This document shows positions 1-8,940 of a DNA stretch of 37,538 bases, piece after piece. The notes under the pieces are model-generated. The model did no database searches, was not told the DNA's origin, and was given only the letters and a program-made list of their open reading frames with translations. The position numbers and the translations under genes were made by a program. This DNA is from an uncultured Candidatus Poseidoniales archaeon (GTDB taxonomy: Archaea; Thermoplasmatota; Poseidoniia; Poseidoniales; Thalassarchaeaceae), in the NCBI GenBank assembly GCA_902573015.1, contig CACGIE010000011.1, forward strand, positions 1 through 37,538, written 5' to 3'. Each line of letters opens with the position of its first letter. The stretch's first letter is position 1.

Positions 1-303
1 GGGAGTCTGCGTCGTCGACCCGTTCGCGTCCACGTAGTGCCCCGCAGTCGCGTTCATGCAACTGGTCTGCCCCGTCTGGTTCTGCCAGGTGCCAGTGGCA
101 CATGGGGTCTGGCCGGAGGATCCGTTCGTGTCCACGTATTGGCCTGGAATCGCCTCAATGCAACTCGACTGCCCGGTCTGGTTCTGCCAGCTCCCGGCGA
201 GGCACTCAATCGCGGAGTCGGATCCCCAGAGGGGAACATGCTGACCGACCGGGGCTGCCTCGCATGAGCCACCTTCTACTGGCCGGAACTGGCCCGATGG
301 GCA
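1..303 (-). repeat. Tandem 102-bp (34-residue) Cys-rich repeats
   Basis: Two near-identical in-frame units occupy 1-102 and 103-204, and a divergent 33-residue unit lies at 205-303. Each begins with Cys, has a WQNQTGQ(S/T)SC core and ends with G(Q/H)YVD(T/A)NGS and QTP. The DNA is also repeated: the segment starting at 56 recurs 102 bp later at 158. The pattern resembles ephrin-receptor-like or GCC2/GCC3-type Cys-rich modules. The array continues beyond the window. Confidence 0.85.
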
Positions 304-2445
304 GGGGAGGTCGAAACCCGTCTGCTCGTACGGGCTAGAGGAGTTCCTCTTGATGCCCGGCAGCCAGTAGTAGGTAGAAGGGTCGAAGGAGGACGGGTCA
401 GCGGGGACGGTTGCGTTCTGTGTGCTGGAGTAAGCCCCTGCCCCCATCATGTCCATCTCCGAACCGAACACGGGTCTGAAGTCGTTCATTTCGGGTGAGA
501 CAAGCATCCCGGCGACGCTCTCATTTACGTTCTGAGCGTCATAGCCATTCCAGTTGTTGCCGATCGTTGTGTTGTTAACGGGTATAGGGTGTGATTCGTT
601 AGAGTTGGTTCTGTGCCCGCTTATCGAGTCCGCCACGTTGGACATGATCGTCGAGTTCTCGTTGCCCCCTGTAGAGTCGTAGAGGACTATGATGTGGTTC
701 CTGTCATCCTCTGAACCGAGGAGGACCGTATTGTTGGTGACGCTGTGGTAGTCGCCCTTGGCCACTATGGCCCCGTTGGCGTTCCAGAGAACGTTGTGGT
801 GCACGCTGGCGTTCCTTCCAGAATTCGTTCCTCCGAATGGCCCATCCATCCTGATTCCGTACTTCGGCACGTCGTGTATCCAGTTGTAGGCGACAGTGGC
901 GCCCTGTTGCTCAGCCTGCATCATCTGGACGACGGTCCCGTCAGACTGGATGTATGCTGTGTCGTAGATCTCGTTGAACATTATCTGGGGCGCGTTCCCT
1001 ATCCTGATTGTAGCCGAGGTTCCTGTCTTGTGCATCGTGTTGTTGGTGAACCGGTTGGTCGTACCATCCATCATGATGGTCGTCATCAGGCTCTTCTGGT
1101 CGGAGCCCGACCAGTCGATGTGGTAGAAATATGAGTTGTTGATGGTGTTGTTCTGGGAGCTCGATGCCCCTCCATGGGCCTCGAACGCAGCCCCATCAGT
1201 GTAGAGGAAGTCACAGCCGTCTATGAGGCAGCCAATGCAATCATCGACTCTGGAAATGTATCTGTTGTCCATGTCCTCGCCAGCATGACCTAGGGACCTC
1301 TTCGAGGTACTAGGGTAGAGTAGCGTGGAGTTCCTGATCTCCGAGCCGTCGCAGTCATCCAGGCTGAAAGTCGTAGCGAAGTAATCGAATCCCTCGACAA
1401 CCACCCCATCGTCATCCGAGCATAGGATTGCGTATGGCTGAGTCTTCATCCTGATGTTCAGGTCGTTTGGATCTCTGCCGTCCCTAGGCATGTAGTATAC
1501 TGTATTGGTAGAGGACTCGTGGTCGAAGAACCACTCTCCCGGGACGTCCAGCAACTCAAGTTTCTGGGTGAGGAAGTACATGTGGTGTTTGTACTTCCAC
1601 TCGCTGCTGGGTACTTCCAGGAATGTGAAGGAGCCGTTACTCGTGTTGTGAGAGGTAACATTCCTGCTCCAGGTCCTGAAGGACCCGATATTTAGTACCG
1701 CTATCGCCCCTGTGGCGTTCACCCCACTGTCAATGAGGCCGTCGTGACCGGAGTAGGAAGAATTGTCGTCCTCTAACTCGCCGTTTACGTAATTCAGGCA
1801 GTAGTACTTGCTACCGCTCTGGTACTTTACCATTCCATCGTTGCAGGGCGTAGTCGCATCCGTCTCGTAGTCATCCACGTCTACGCTACCGTGTGCCCAA
1901 TACTCGTCGTCGTTGAGAGCAGTCCCATCAGAGAAGTTCGCGTTGGGCCACCTTGCTGGCATCTCCTCTTGGTAGTCGACGAAGAGTTGCCATGCATCCT
2001 GTGAGAGGTCCGTCTTCCAGACGGTCCCCTCCGAGGAAGAAGAGTCGTGAACAGACCAGGACCCGTCCAAGTCATCCTTCACGCTCCTGCTGCCGTCGAG
2101 AATCACTCTCTCTCCATCCGCGGCCTTCAGCCTCATGCCAGGCTCGTCCAGAGTGATGGCCTCGTGGTACACTCCTTCTCTGACAATTACCGAATCCCCC
2201 TGTCCTGCAAGGTCAACTGCGACCTGGATCGAGGCCGTGGGGCAATCCGAGGTACCCGCCCAGGAGTCGTTCCCGCTGACGATGTCTGCGTAGAAAGCGC
2301 CACCGGAGTGAGTCTGGTTAGTGCAGCTGGCTCCCGGGGAAGACCCCATCGGGAAAGGCTCGTCGACCATCCGGTATCCGTTGCTCATGGAAGCCGCCAC
2401 CGAAGTCAGCATCAGTATTACTAGTAATACTGCGGTGCGCCTCAT
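1..2445 (-). CDS. Secreted right-handed beta-helix protein with C-terminal Cys-rich repeats (3' end outside window)
   Basis: An open frame of 815 codons runs from the ATG at 2445-2443 to the left edge without a stop, so the protein is incomplete. Residues 1 to about 20 (MRRTAVLLVILMLTSVAAS) form a signal peptide. Residues about 52-95 resemble the first coil of pectate-lyase-like beta-helix proteins (a SGNDSWAGT segment, then a VIVREGVY segment). The middle, about 390-620, is rich in short Asn-containing rungs such as NNTINNSYF, RFTNNTMH and HHNVLWNANG, typical of parallel beta-helices. From about residue 715 it changes to Cys-rich 34-residue repeats. The product is probably extracellular or surface-bound; the substrate is unknown and could be a polysaccharide. 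A TATA-like box lies 27 nt upstream of the ATG, which favours this start and a leaderless mRNA separate from the operon behind it. Confidence 0.85.
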   Translation of the reverse strand, partial: MRRTAVLLVILMLTSVAASMSNGYRMVDEPFPMGSSPGASCTNQTHSGGAFYADIVSGNDSWAGTSDCPTASIQVAVDLAGQGDSVIVREGVYHEAITLDEPGMRLKAADGERVILDGSRSVKDDLDGSWSVHDSSSSEGTVWKTDLSQDAWQLFVDYQEEMPARWPNANFSDGTALNDDEYWAHGSVDVDDYETDATTPCNDGMVKYQSGSKYYCLNYVNGELEDDNSSYSGHDGLIDSGVNATGAIAVLNIGSFRTWSRNVTSHNTSNGSFTFLEVPSSEWKYKHHMYFLTQKLELLDVPGEWFFDHESSTNTVYYMPRDGRDPNDLNIRMKTQPYAILCSDDDGVVVEGFDYFATTFSLDDCDGSEIRNSTLLYPSTSKRSLGHAGEDMDNRYISRVDDCIGCLIDGCDFLYTDGAAFEAHGGASSSQNNTINNSYFYHIDWSGSDQKSLMTTIMMDGTTNRFTNNTMHKTGTSATIRIGNAPQIMFNEIYDTAYIQSDGTVVQMMQAEQQGATVAYNWIHDVPKYGIRMDGPFGGTNSGRNASVHHNVLWNANGAIVAKGDYHSVTNNTVLLGSEDDRNHIIVLYDSTGGNENSTIMSNVADSISGHRTNSNESHPIPVNNTTIGNNWNGYDAQNVNESVAGMLVSPEMNDFRPVFGSEMDMMGAGAYSSTQNATVPADPSSFDPSTYYWLPGIKRNSSSPYEQTGFDLPCPSGQFRPVEGGSCEAAPVGQHVPLWGSDSAIECLAGSWQNQTGQSSCIEAIPGQYVDTNGSSGQTPCATGTWQNQTGQTSCMNATAGHYVDANGSTTQTP

Positions 2446-2467
2446 CGTCCGTTCCCATAGTGGGGTG

Positions 2468-2477
2468 GATAAAAGCC
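2468..2477 (-). promoter_or_regulatory. TATA-like box of the beta-helix protein gene
   Basis: On the minus strand the sequence reads GGCTTTTATC, centred about 27 nt before the ATG at 2445. That is the spacing expected of an archaeal promoter driving a leaderless transcript. No Shine-Dalgarno sequence is evident. It lies in the 54-nt gap after the KAS III stop. Confidence 0.5.
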
Positions 2478-2499
2478 TACCCAGCGGTGTTCGCACGCC

Positions 2500-3486
2500 C
2501 TACGTCCATACGAATGCGTTCGCGCCCCATGCCAGACCCCCGCCGAAGGCAGCCGTAACGATCAGGTCCCCACTGTTCACGAGTCCCTCGTCAACAGCCT
2601 CACGGAGTGCTATTGGGACGCTTGCCCCTGCGGTATTCCCGTACCTCTGGAGATTGGTGAAGGTCTTGTCCATGGGCAATCCCAGATTCTCCATGCCAGC
2701 CTCAACGATTCTGAGGTTTGCCTGGTGGGGGATAATCAGGTCGACCTCCGAGAGGTCCCTTCCTATCCTTTCGAGTACCCCCCTGACAGCCTGAGGAAAG
2801 GCCTCGATAGCGAATCTCCATACTGCTCTCCCATCCATCTGGAAGTACTGGTCACCTTCATCGAATCCAGAGGAGAGGATGGGCGTCCTTACGCCTCCGG
2901 CAGGAATCTCGATAACCTCAGATCCGCTACCGTCTGACATCATCCAGCTGCCCAGCATCCCCCTTCCGTCTCCTACTTCTGAAAGAACGGCCGCTCCAGC
3001 CCCGTCCCCGAAGAGCACGCAAGTCCCCCTGTCATCCCAATTCAGGATCCTGCTGTAAACCTCCGATCCAACTACGAGGACGTTGGAGTAGTCCCGGGTT
3101 CCCGCATATCTAGATCCTACGTCCAGCGCATGTACCCAACCAGCGCATACCGCGTTGATGTCGAAGGCCGCCGCATTTTTGCACCCAAGCTTGTGCTGCG
3201 TTATTCCTGCCGTGGAAGACAGGGGGACGTCCGGGCTGCTCGTTGCAAGGATCAGCATGTCGATGTCATCCGGGGACAGGCCCGCCTCCTCGATCGCCTG
3301 CTGGCTCGCAATCACTGCCAGGTCGCTCGTGCAAACGTCCGGGTCTGCTATCCTCCTCTCTTTGATTCCAGTTTTCGTGGTAATCCACTCATCGCTGGTC
3401 TCTACTAGCCCTGCCCAGTCCTCGTTCGTCATCACCTTGGAGGGGACGTGGGACCCTAGGCCCACTATTCCAGCAGGAGGCATCAT
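2500..3486 (-). CDS. Beta-ketoacyl synthase III (FabH-like) of the six-gene operon
   Basis: A thiolase-fold KAS III enzyme, about 328 residues from the chosen start, the usual family length. The family condenses an acyl-CoA or similar thioester with a malonyl or other nucleophile through a Cys-His-Asn triad. All three are visible: Cys in DINAVCAGW, His in IIPHQAN and Asn in RYGNTAGAS (residues 134, 274 and 304 counted from the longer start at 3546). The N-terminal segment PAGIVGLGSHVPSKV aligns with the first strand of FabH, which favours the ATG at 3486. The longer start at 3546 would add 20 unlikely residues and overlap the aldehyde dehydrogenase. It is the last gene of the operon. Archaea lack a bacterial fatty acid synthase, so a role in a specialised pathway is more likely than housekeeping lipid synthesis; this is inference. 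Confidence 0.88.
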   Translation of the reverse strand: MMPPAGIVGLGSHVPSKVMTNEDWAGLVETSDEWITTKTGIKERRIADPDVCTSDLAVIASQQAIEEAGLSPDDIDMLILATSSPDVPLSSTAGITQHKLGCKNAAAFDINAVCAGWVHALDVGSRYAGTRDYSNVLVVGSEVYSRILNWDDRGTCVLFGDGAGAAVLSEVGDGRGMLGSWMMSDGSGSEVIEIPAGGVRTPILSSGFDEGDQYFQMDGRAVWRFAIEAFPQAVRGVLERIGRDLSEVDLIIPHQANLRIVEAGMENLGLPMDKTFTNLQRYGNTAGASVPIALREAVDEGLVNSGDLIVTAAFGGGLAWGANAFVWT

Positions 3487-3523
3487 GCCCGACCGACTAT
3501 TGAGGACTTTCACTCTTGCTGCA

Positions 3524-4979
3524 CTAGTCGTGCTTAACGCACACATTCATGGCCTCCGAGAAGAATCCCAGGCTCCACTTCCCGCCTTCCCTCCCGACCC
3601 CGCTGTCCTTCACCCCTCCGAACGGTACTCGGAGGTCCCTGTGCAGCCAGGCGTTTATCCATACCATCCCGGTCTCAATTGATTCCGAGAACCTCCTACC
3701 CCTCTCTAGGTCGCTAGTCCAGACGCTTCCTGCGAGGCCGTAGCTAGTGCAGTTTGCTATTTCAAGAGCCTCATCATCGGTCTCGAATCTGTGAAGCGTA
3801 ACCACCGGACCGAAGATCTCCTCGGTGGAGCACCTCGAGTCGGGAGAAAGACCCGAGATAACAGTCGGAGCCATCCAGTTCCCGCCACCGAGATCGGACG
3901 GTAGGCAGGGCTCCCCGCCCGTCAGGACCGTCCCTCCCTCTTCGAGCGCGAGGTCGACGTAACTCCTGACCTTCTGGAGGTGTTCCTTCGATATCAGGGC
4001 CCCTAGTTGGGTGGATTCATCTGACGGGTCTCCGATGGTCAGGGCTTCTACTGCCTCAACGAACTTCTCCTCGAACTCATCGTAAATCGAATCCTCTACG
4101 AGTACCCTAGAGCCGCACAGACAAACTTGTCCCTGGTTGAGGAAACCAGACCTTACGACTCCGGCGACGGTGGCCTCCATCTCGCAGTCCGCGAAGACAA
4201 TGCTGGAGTTCTTCCCCCCCGAGTTCGAGGCTCATCTTCTTGAACATCGGAGCGGCGGAGGAGGCCACCTTCTCTCCTGTAGAAGTGCCGCCTGTGAAAG
4301 AGACCAGGTCCACGCCAGGATGCTCCACGAGAGGGGCGCCTGCTCCGATACCGTCACCGTGGACGAGGTTGACCACTCCGGCCGGTAGGCCGACACTGTC
4401 CACCGCTCTCATCAGGAGGTCAGCTGTCATGGGGGTTAGCTCGCTTGGCTTGCATACCACTGTGTTGCCCATGCCTATCGCGGGAGCAACCTTCCATGAC
4501 AGTAGGTACAGGGGGAGGTTCCAAGGTGTGATCAGTGCTCCTACTCCGACGGGCTTGTAAAGGACATAATTGGTGGAGTCATCATTCTCGAAGATTTCCG
4601 GCTCCTGCTCCCTGATCATGCTTGCAAAGAATCGGAAGTTAGTGACAGACCTGCTGGCATCAAGGGATCTAGCAAGTGAAATCGGCTTACCGGTATCCCT
4701 GCTCTCTAGTGCCGCTATCTCCTCGTAGGACGACTCAAGGTAGTCTGCTATCCTGTCCAGCCAATCAGCCCTATCATCCGGACTAAGGGAACCCCATCCA
4801 GGTTGAGCCTCCCGAGCAGCCTCAACAGCCGAATCTATCGTCTTAGATCCCGATAGTGGGACCTTTCCGTATACCCGTCCGGTGGCTGGCTCTAACACAT
4901 CCATCCAGTCCTTGCCAGAGTGCTCTACGAAACTGCCTCCGATGTAATTGCTAAGGCAAACTAGATCCTGCTCATCCAT
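3524..4979 (-). CDS. Aldehyde dehydrogenase, 2-aminomuconic/2-hydroxymuconic semialdehyde type, interrupted by a frameshift
   Basis: Two overlapping frames together make one ALDH of about 484 residues. The N-terminal part (ALITPWNLPLYLLSWK, KPSELTP, FTGGTSTGE, LELGG) is read from 4979. The C-terminal part (NQGQVCLCGSR with the catalytic Cys, EIFGPVVTLHRF, WLHRDLRVPFGGVKDSG) is read to 3524. The break is in a run of seven C at 4214-4220. Removing one base restores GG-KNSSIVFADCEM across the junction. The family oxidises an aldehyde to an acid with NAD(P)+. The Cys motif and the WLHRDLR...GVKDSGVGREGG end are closest, from memory, to ALDH8/AmnC/XylG enzymes acting on muconic semialdehydes. It overlaps the upstream hydrolase gene by 8 bp. 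Sequencing error, phase variation and true decay are all possible; otherwise the protein looks intact. Confidence 0.85.
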
Positions 4980-6156
4980 CTAAAGCACCCTCGTTGGAAA
5001 ATGGGTCTTGGCGAGTCATCCCCTCCGAGTAGTCCTTCCAGTCGATAGAGAAGCTGTCTCTGTTTGGATCCCACTCGTCCCAGGTTACAACCTGCTCCAA
5101 CTTATCTAGGTACATTTCTGGAACAACTCGGGGAACTATGAATGCCTTCTGCCTGTGAAGCGGATATGGGTTCCTAAGGGTGATTCCGAGGACTCCGAGA
5201 ACTGCCCTTGCCACGTACCATGTAGCCTGAGAGTTCCAGCCATGTGCTATCTTGATCACTATCCCTAGACCGTTAGGCCAGTCCTCGTGCTCGATAGCGA
5301 GTCCGAGTAGCCCGTCAGCTCCTTCCTTTGCAATCAGGCTGCCGTTACCCGCCTTGAGGCAAGTTGAGTCAAGTCTGTTGAATCCCCCTATCAGGTCGGG
5401 GTGGCGGTTCATCGCCTCCCAAATCCAGTCATCTTCCTTCTCTCTGACTATGCCTGCGAACATTATAGCCAACTCGTCTACTGTGTTGGATACGGTGGGT
5501 AGGCCGCAACCGTCCTTTGCAACCCTCTGAGGCTCCCAATCCGGAGAATCCATGATATTTCTCAGGACATCAATGAACATGGGGAACCAAGGAGAGCTCG
5601 GAAGTGTGTAACCGGCTCTGTTTATGCCCATCCTTCTGAGCGCCTTTAGTATCGCGGCATGCTCTCCCGAGCATGTGTGGAACCACCTTCTTGGCCTTCT
5701 AACTTGTCTGCCGAACTGAATTAGGGGAACGTCCAGAGGGCACTGCATCAATCCCCATTCGGACTCGGTAAGAAGCGACTGAGCAGTAGCAACGTGTTCA
5801 GTGTCACCGTTATGCGAGGAGCAAGAAATAGCCTTCTGCTCCCAGGTCAGACCATCGGCTTCCAATACGTCCGCAAACGCCTTCATCAACAGGGGTTTCA
5901 TCATCGATCTCCCATATACCAGGACGTTCCCTCCGAACGAGTGAATGACCTCGGTTCCATGCGACCAGGAAATGGCTCCATGGATGGTGTTCTCGGAGAC
6001 GTCTAGTCGACGGAAGTCCACCAGGGGTTCCCATTCGACGTCTCTTCCGGTGGCTATCCCATCGAACTTCTCGCCTAGCGGATTCGTGGGATATACGGAC
6101 GAACCCGGCCTTCCTGGAGAGACGCTTGACGGATTCGCACTCCCCTCTCCGGACAT
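4972..6156 (-). CDS. Asparaginase II family (PF06089-type) hydrolase
   Basis: A protein of 394 residues with the hallmarks of the bacterial L-asparaginase II family, unrelated to the T2 enzyme at 19594. They are RSMMKPLLMKAF (about 84-95), ISCSSHNGDTEH (about 109-120), HTCSGEHAAILKALRRMG, KDGCGLPTVSN, and NRHPDLIGGFNRLDS followed by LIAKEGADGLLG. The family is thought to hydrolyse amides such as asparagine, with a serine-dependent beta-lactamase-like active site. The N-terminal extension of about 40 Ser/Gly/Pro-rich residues looks disordered. The start codon overlaps the stop of the monooxygenase gene (TGATG). Its place among redox and formyltransfer genes suggests an amide intermediate specific to this pathway rather than general asparagine breakdown; that is inference. 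Confidence 0.82.
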   Translation of the reverse strand: MSGEGSANPSSVSPGRPGSSVYPTNPLGEKFDGIATGRDVEWEPLVDFRRLDVSENTIHGAISWSHGTEVIHSFGGNVLVYGRSMMKPLLMKAFADVLEADGLTWEQKAISCSSHNGDTEHVATAQSLLTESEWGLMQCPLDVPLIQFGRQVRRPRRWFHTCSGEHAAILKALRRMGINRAGYTLPSSPWFPMFIDVLRNIMDSPDWEPQRVAKDGCGLPTVSNTVDELAIMFAGIVREKEDDWIWEAMNRHPDLIGGFNRLDSTCLKAGNGSLIAKEGADGLLGLAIEHEDWPNGLGIVIKIAHGWNSQATWYVARAVLGVLGITLRNPYPLHRQKAFIVPRVVPEMYLDKLEQVVTWDEWDPNRDSFSIDWKDYSEGMTRQDPFSNEGALDG

Positions 6157-7397
6157 CAGATACCTCCGTTCACTCGGGGGGCGACTTTGTTCATGAAAGC
6201 CGCCATGTTCCTCATCACCCTGGCGCTATCGTGGTTGAAGAAGTCGAACCAGCACATTATCCGATCATCCGGGTGAAACCTCTCGGATATCTGCTCGCTT
6301 ACGCTATCGACGCTACCTATCACTGCGTTATCGGTGGCTCGCTCTATCTTACTGGGGTCAATGGTCCCCTCCAGGGCGCTCCAGTAGGTGGAGAGTGCCG
6401 AACGTGCCTCATCCATGGCAGCGGCGTCCTGCTCCTCATTGGACAGGCCTTCCTCATCGTTCACGAATACCATCACGGTTCTCGGCATCATCCTTCTTTC
6501 CCACTTCCCACCGTCAACATGGTAACTGGAACTCATTCGTTCGTGAGTCTCCTCGATGATATTGGGAGGGGTGATACTTAGGTTGAACACCTGTACTGGC
6601 CTGAATCTGTTCACCTTCTCTTGGAGAACGCTATCGTGACTGCCCAATACAAGATTTAGCAAATCTCTCCTCCAGTCTTGCGGTATAGTCTTGATATCCT
6701 CGAACAGATACCTATTCCCCATATTTATCGAGTCAGGGAGGGAGTCAAGTTCCAGCTCAACTTGTGCCACTCTTTGGACCTCAGACCAATCATCGTCTGT
6801 CCTGAAATTGCTCCTTGTCAGAATTGTCGGGGCGACTTCGTCACTCGAAACAATTTCTCCGTTCAGGAGTCTTAGGAAAATTTCCGATGCCTCCGAAAAT
6901 ATCTGGCCCCTTAGCGCGGGCCACGCTGCTTCCTCAAGGGCGTCCCTTGGGACAATTCCATATGGTCTTGCCATGAATTCGAATCGGCCCGCAGAGAAAC
7001 CGATGTGTAGCTTTCTGACCTCATCTGGATCCATTCCATGAAGTGCAAGGAACGACCCTACCCTCTCTGCCTGGGCTATGGGCCCTCCTGATGCTAGTAT
7101 TGACATCACCGCACTACCGACCTCCATCCTCTCGGTTCGCGCGAACATCTCCCTTGCTACTTGGAAGAAGTCAGTGCAGAGGCCGACCTCTCCGGGATAG
7201 TGGGGGACAACAGGTTTGCTGTTCCTCTTCTGTATCTCGGTCGAAAGATGGGCCTGGGCGACCCAACCAACTCCGAACCCCAATTTGTCAGCTAGGACCA
7301 CTTGGTCGAAGAAACTAGTGAACATCTCACTCTCTGAGGGAGTATACCCGGTCGTGTCCGGAGTCTGGGAGATGGAGAAGAAAACGTCAAATTCCAT
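6156..7397 (-). CDS. Luciferase-like (LLM class) flavin-dependent monooxygenase
   Basis: A protein of 413 residues with the TIM-barrel features of bacterial luciferase-like oxidoreductases. It starts MEFDVFFSISQTPDTTGY. It then has ADKLGFGVGWVAQAH (about 37-51, the usual 'aEelGfd..w..EHH' region), GSAVMSILASGGPIAQAERVG (about 98-118) and HIGFSAGRFEFMARPYG (about 132-148). The C-terminal part (NAVIGSVDSVSEQISER) matches the usual closing segment. These enzymes use reduced FMN and O2 to hydroxylate or oxidatively cleave a substrate, and need a flavin reductase, which is not seen nearby. It lies 11 nt after the SDR gene and overlaps the asparaginase-like gene by one base, so it is almost certainly co-transcribed. 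The substrate cannot be told from sequence. Confidence 0.85.
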   Translation of the reverse strand: MEFDVFFSISQTPDTTGYTPSESEMFTSFFDQVVLADKLGFGVGWVAQAHLSTEIQKRNSKPVVPHYPGEVGLCTDFFQVAREMFARTERMEVGSAVMSILASGGPIAQAERVGSFLALHGMDPDEVRKLHIGFSAGRFEFMARPYGIVPRDALEEAAWPALRGQIFSEASEIFLRLLNGEIVSSDEVAPTILTRSNFRTDDDWSEVQRVAQVELELDSLPDSINMGNRYLFEDIKTIPQDWRRDLLNLVLGSHDSVLQEKVNRFRPVQVFNLSITPPNIIEETHERMSSSYHVDGGKWERRMMPRTVMVFVNDEEGLSNEEQDAAAMDEARSALSTYWSALEGTIDPSKIERATDNAVIGSVDSVSEQISERFHPDDRIMCWFDFFNHDSARVMRNMAAFMNKVAPRVNGGI

Positions 7398-7408
7398 TGA
7401 AACCCTCT

Positions 7409-8209
7409 CTAAATCGAGCGCATTCTACCACCATCTACGGCCAGGCTGACTCCTCTAACGCCGCTACTACTGGGTAGGCACAGCCAAGTCACAGCAGCAG
7501 CCGTCTCCATAGGGTCGATTAGACGTTGGATAGGGACGCCGCTCATCCAATCGTCTTGGACGGTCTTAACCGGCTTCCCTGTTCTGTTAGAGATGGACTC
7601 AGCAAGAGAGCCCAGCCTGTCTGTATCGGTGAATCCAGGAAGAATGTTGTTTATTGTGATACAGGGGGGCAGCTCTCTTGACAAGGACTTAGCCCAGGAT
7701 GCCATTGCTCCTCTCAGGGTGTTGGAGAGGCCTATGTTGTCAATCGGCTCTCTCACCGAGGTTGAGATGATATTCACAATCCTGCCCGTACCTTCTGATT
7801 CCATATCAGGAACCAGGGCCTTAGTCAGTGTGTGTGAAGCGTGAAGATGTCTTCTGAAGGGGCCTTCAAAGTCATCCAAATCATTCTCCAACAGTGGTCC
7901 GCCGGGAGGCCCTCCAGAATTGTTCACTAGGATGTGGATGGGACCAATATCGCGGACCATATCCTGCACGCCGGCAATGTCCTCAAGGTCCAACTCGATT
8001 GCCTCATGTCCTTCTCCATGCATCTCCCGTATCAGTGAGTCTAGGTCCGAAGAGGTCCTGGCGCAGGCGATTACTCTAGCACCACCTCTCGCCAGCATCA
8101 ATGCGCAGGCCCGACCTATGCCCTTTGAGGCTCCACACACAAGAGCCGTATTTCCACTAAGAATCCCCTCTGCAAAGGGGAAGTCCGAACCTGCAAGATT
8201 GCTTTCCAT
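7409..8209 (-). CDS. Short-chain dehydrogenase/reductase with an atypical active site
   Basis: A 266-residue Rossmann-fold SDR. The dinucleotide motif is ALVCGASKGIGRACALML (about 22-39), followed by ACARTSSDLD, which suggests NADP(H). Next come LVNNSGGPPGGP, NIISTSVREPIDNIGLSNTLRGAM and the C-terminal GVRGVSLAVDGGRMRSI. The usual YxxxK pair is absent: at that position the protein reads SNTLR. A subgroup of 3-oxoacyl-reductase-like SDRs with NNSGGPPxG and SNxxR is known to me, so this looks like a subfamily trait rather than damage. It sits 8 nt after the formyltransferase gene and 11 nt before the monooxygenase. The reaction may be a ketone or alcohol redox step, but the chemistry is uncertain without the Tyr. 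Confidence 0.85.
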   Translation of the reverse strand: MESNLAGSDFPFAEGILSGNTALVCGASKGIGRACALMLARGGARVIACARTSSDLDSLIREMHGEGHEAIELDLEDIAGVQDMVRDIGPIHILVNNSGGPPGGPLLENDLDDFEGPFRRHLHASHTLTKALVPDMESEGTGRIVNIISTSVREPIDNIGLSNTLRGAMASWAKSLSRELPPCITINNILPGFTDTDRLGSLAESISNRTGKPVKTVQDDWMSGVPIQRLIDPMETAAAVTWLCLPSSSGVRGVSLAVDGGRMRSI

Positions 8210-8217
8210 CTGTTCAC

Positions 8218-8940
8218 CTAGTCTGAGTAATGCGCATAAGTCTGGTCCCTAAGTTTTTGTCTGACCGCTTCTAGAATTTCTTCCGGTGCATTCCTGAATG
8301 TGGGATGGTATGCCTCTCCCTGCGGCCTCCTTATTTCGTCCCAGACTCCTTGCTCATATGCAAGTAGGGCTTCTTTCATCAGGACCCCGGCAAGGACCAG
8401 GGTGTGGTAGCACAGATCCTCGTACGTCATGCCTCTCGTCACTGGAAACTCTCTTCTCATCAGAAGATCCCCAGTATCAATACCGTTGTCACAGAAGTGG
8501 GTGGAGGATCCGATTGGGATGTCATGGAAAACCGACCATGCCGGAGATGCAGAGCCTCGGCAGTCAGGGAGTAGGCCAGGGTGCGAGTTGATTACTCCAT
8601 CCGAAGGATAGTCCAGAATCTCTCCTCTGATTATCCTAGTTCCGCCGAATACTATCAGGTCCAGATCCATTCCCTCTAGGTGTGGCATGACCTCCGCTGA
8701 ATTGTGTATAGGAACGGAGACAACATCAATCCCCGACTCATCGGCTTGCTCCTGGATTGATGGGGCTATCTGGTGGCCCTGGATACGCCTGAGGAACTTC
8801 TCCCGTTCTTCATCACCTATCTCGGAGTCCTCCTCTATGATTAACTCAGGGATGAACCCCTCAGACAGTATCTGCATGAGCATCTCTCTACCGTACGGAT
8901 GCTCTTTGAGCAAAAGGAATGCGAACTTCGGTTTGCCCAT
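8218..8940 (-). CDS. Formyltransferase-fold enzyme (PurN/Fmt-like), first gene of the six-gene operon
   Basis: About 240 residues of the N10-formyltetrahydrofolate-dependent formyltransferase fold. The catalytic signature is complete: Asn and His in INSHPGLLPDCRG, and Asp in THFCDNGIDTGDLL, matching the Asn-His-Asp triad of PurN/Fmt. The segment LIVFGGTRIIRGEILDYP precedes it. There is no OB-fold C-terminal domain like that of methionyl-tRNA formyltransferase. Archaea do not normally formylate Met-tRNA, so a small-molecule amine is a more likely acceptor; this is inference. The ATG at 8940 was preferred because MGKPKFAFLLLKEHPYG begins like the first strand and a GGTATCA box lies about 29 nt upstream. 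The ATG at 8964 would add 8 residues. It is the promoter-proximal gene of the operon. Confidence 0.82.
   Translation of the reverse strand: MGKPKFAFLLLKEHPYGREMLMQILSEGFIPELIIEEDSEIGDEEREKFLRRIQGHQIAPSIQEQADESGIDVVSVPIHNSAEVMPHLEGMDLDLIVFGGTRIIRGEILDYPSDGVINSHPGLLPDCRGSASPAWSVFHDIPIGSSTHFCDNGIDTGDLLMRREFPVTRGMTYEDLCYHTLVLAGVLMKEALLAYEQGVWDEIRRPQGEAYHPTFRNAPEEILEAVRQKLRDQTYAHYSD

Noticed and set aside
4972-6156. Duplicate of the asparaginase at 19594
   Set aside because: The motifs belong to different folds (asparaginase II type and Thr Ntn-hydrolase type), so they are not paralogues.
2500-7397. Luciferase-like gene with ALDH and KAS III as a lux-type light-producing operon
   Set aside because: There is only one LLM subunit, the ALDH is of the muconic-semialdehyde type rather than a LuxC acyl reductase, and no LuxD or LuxE equivalents are present.
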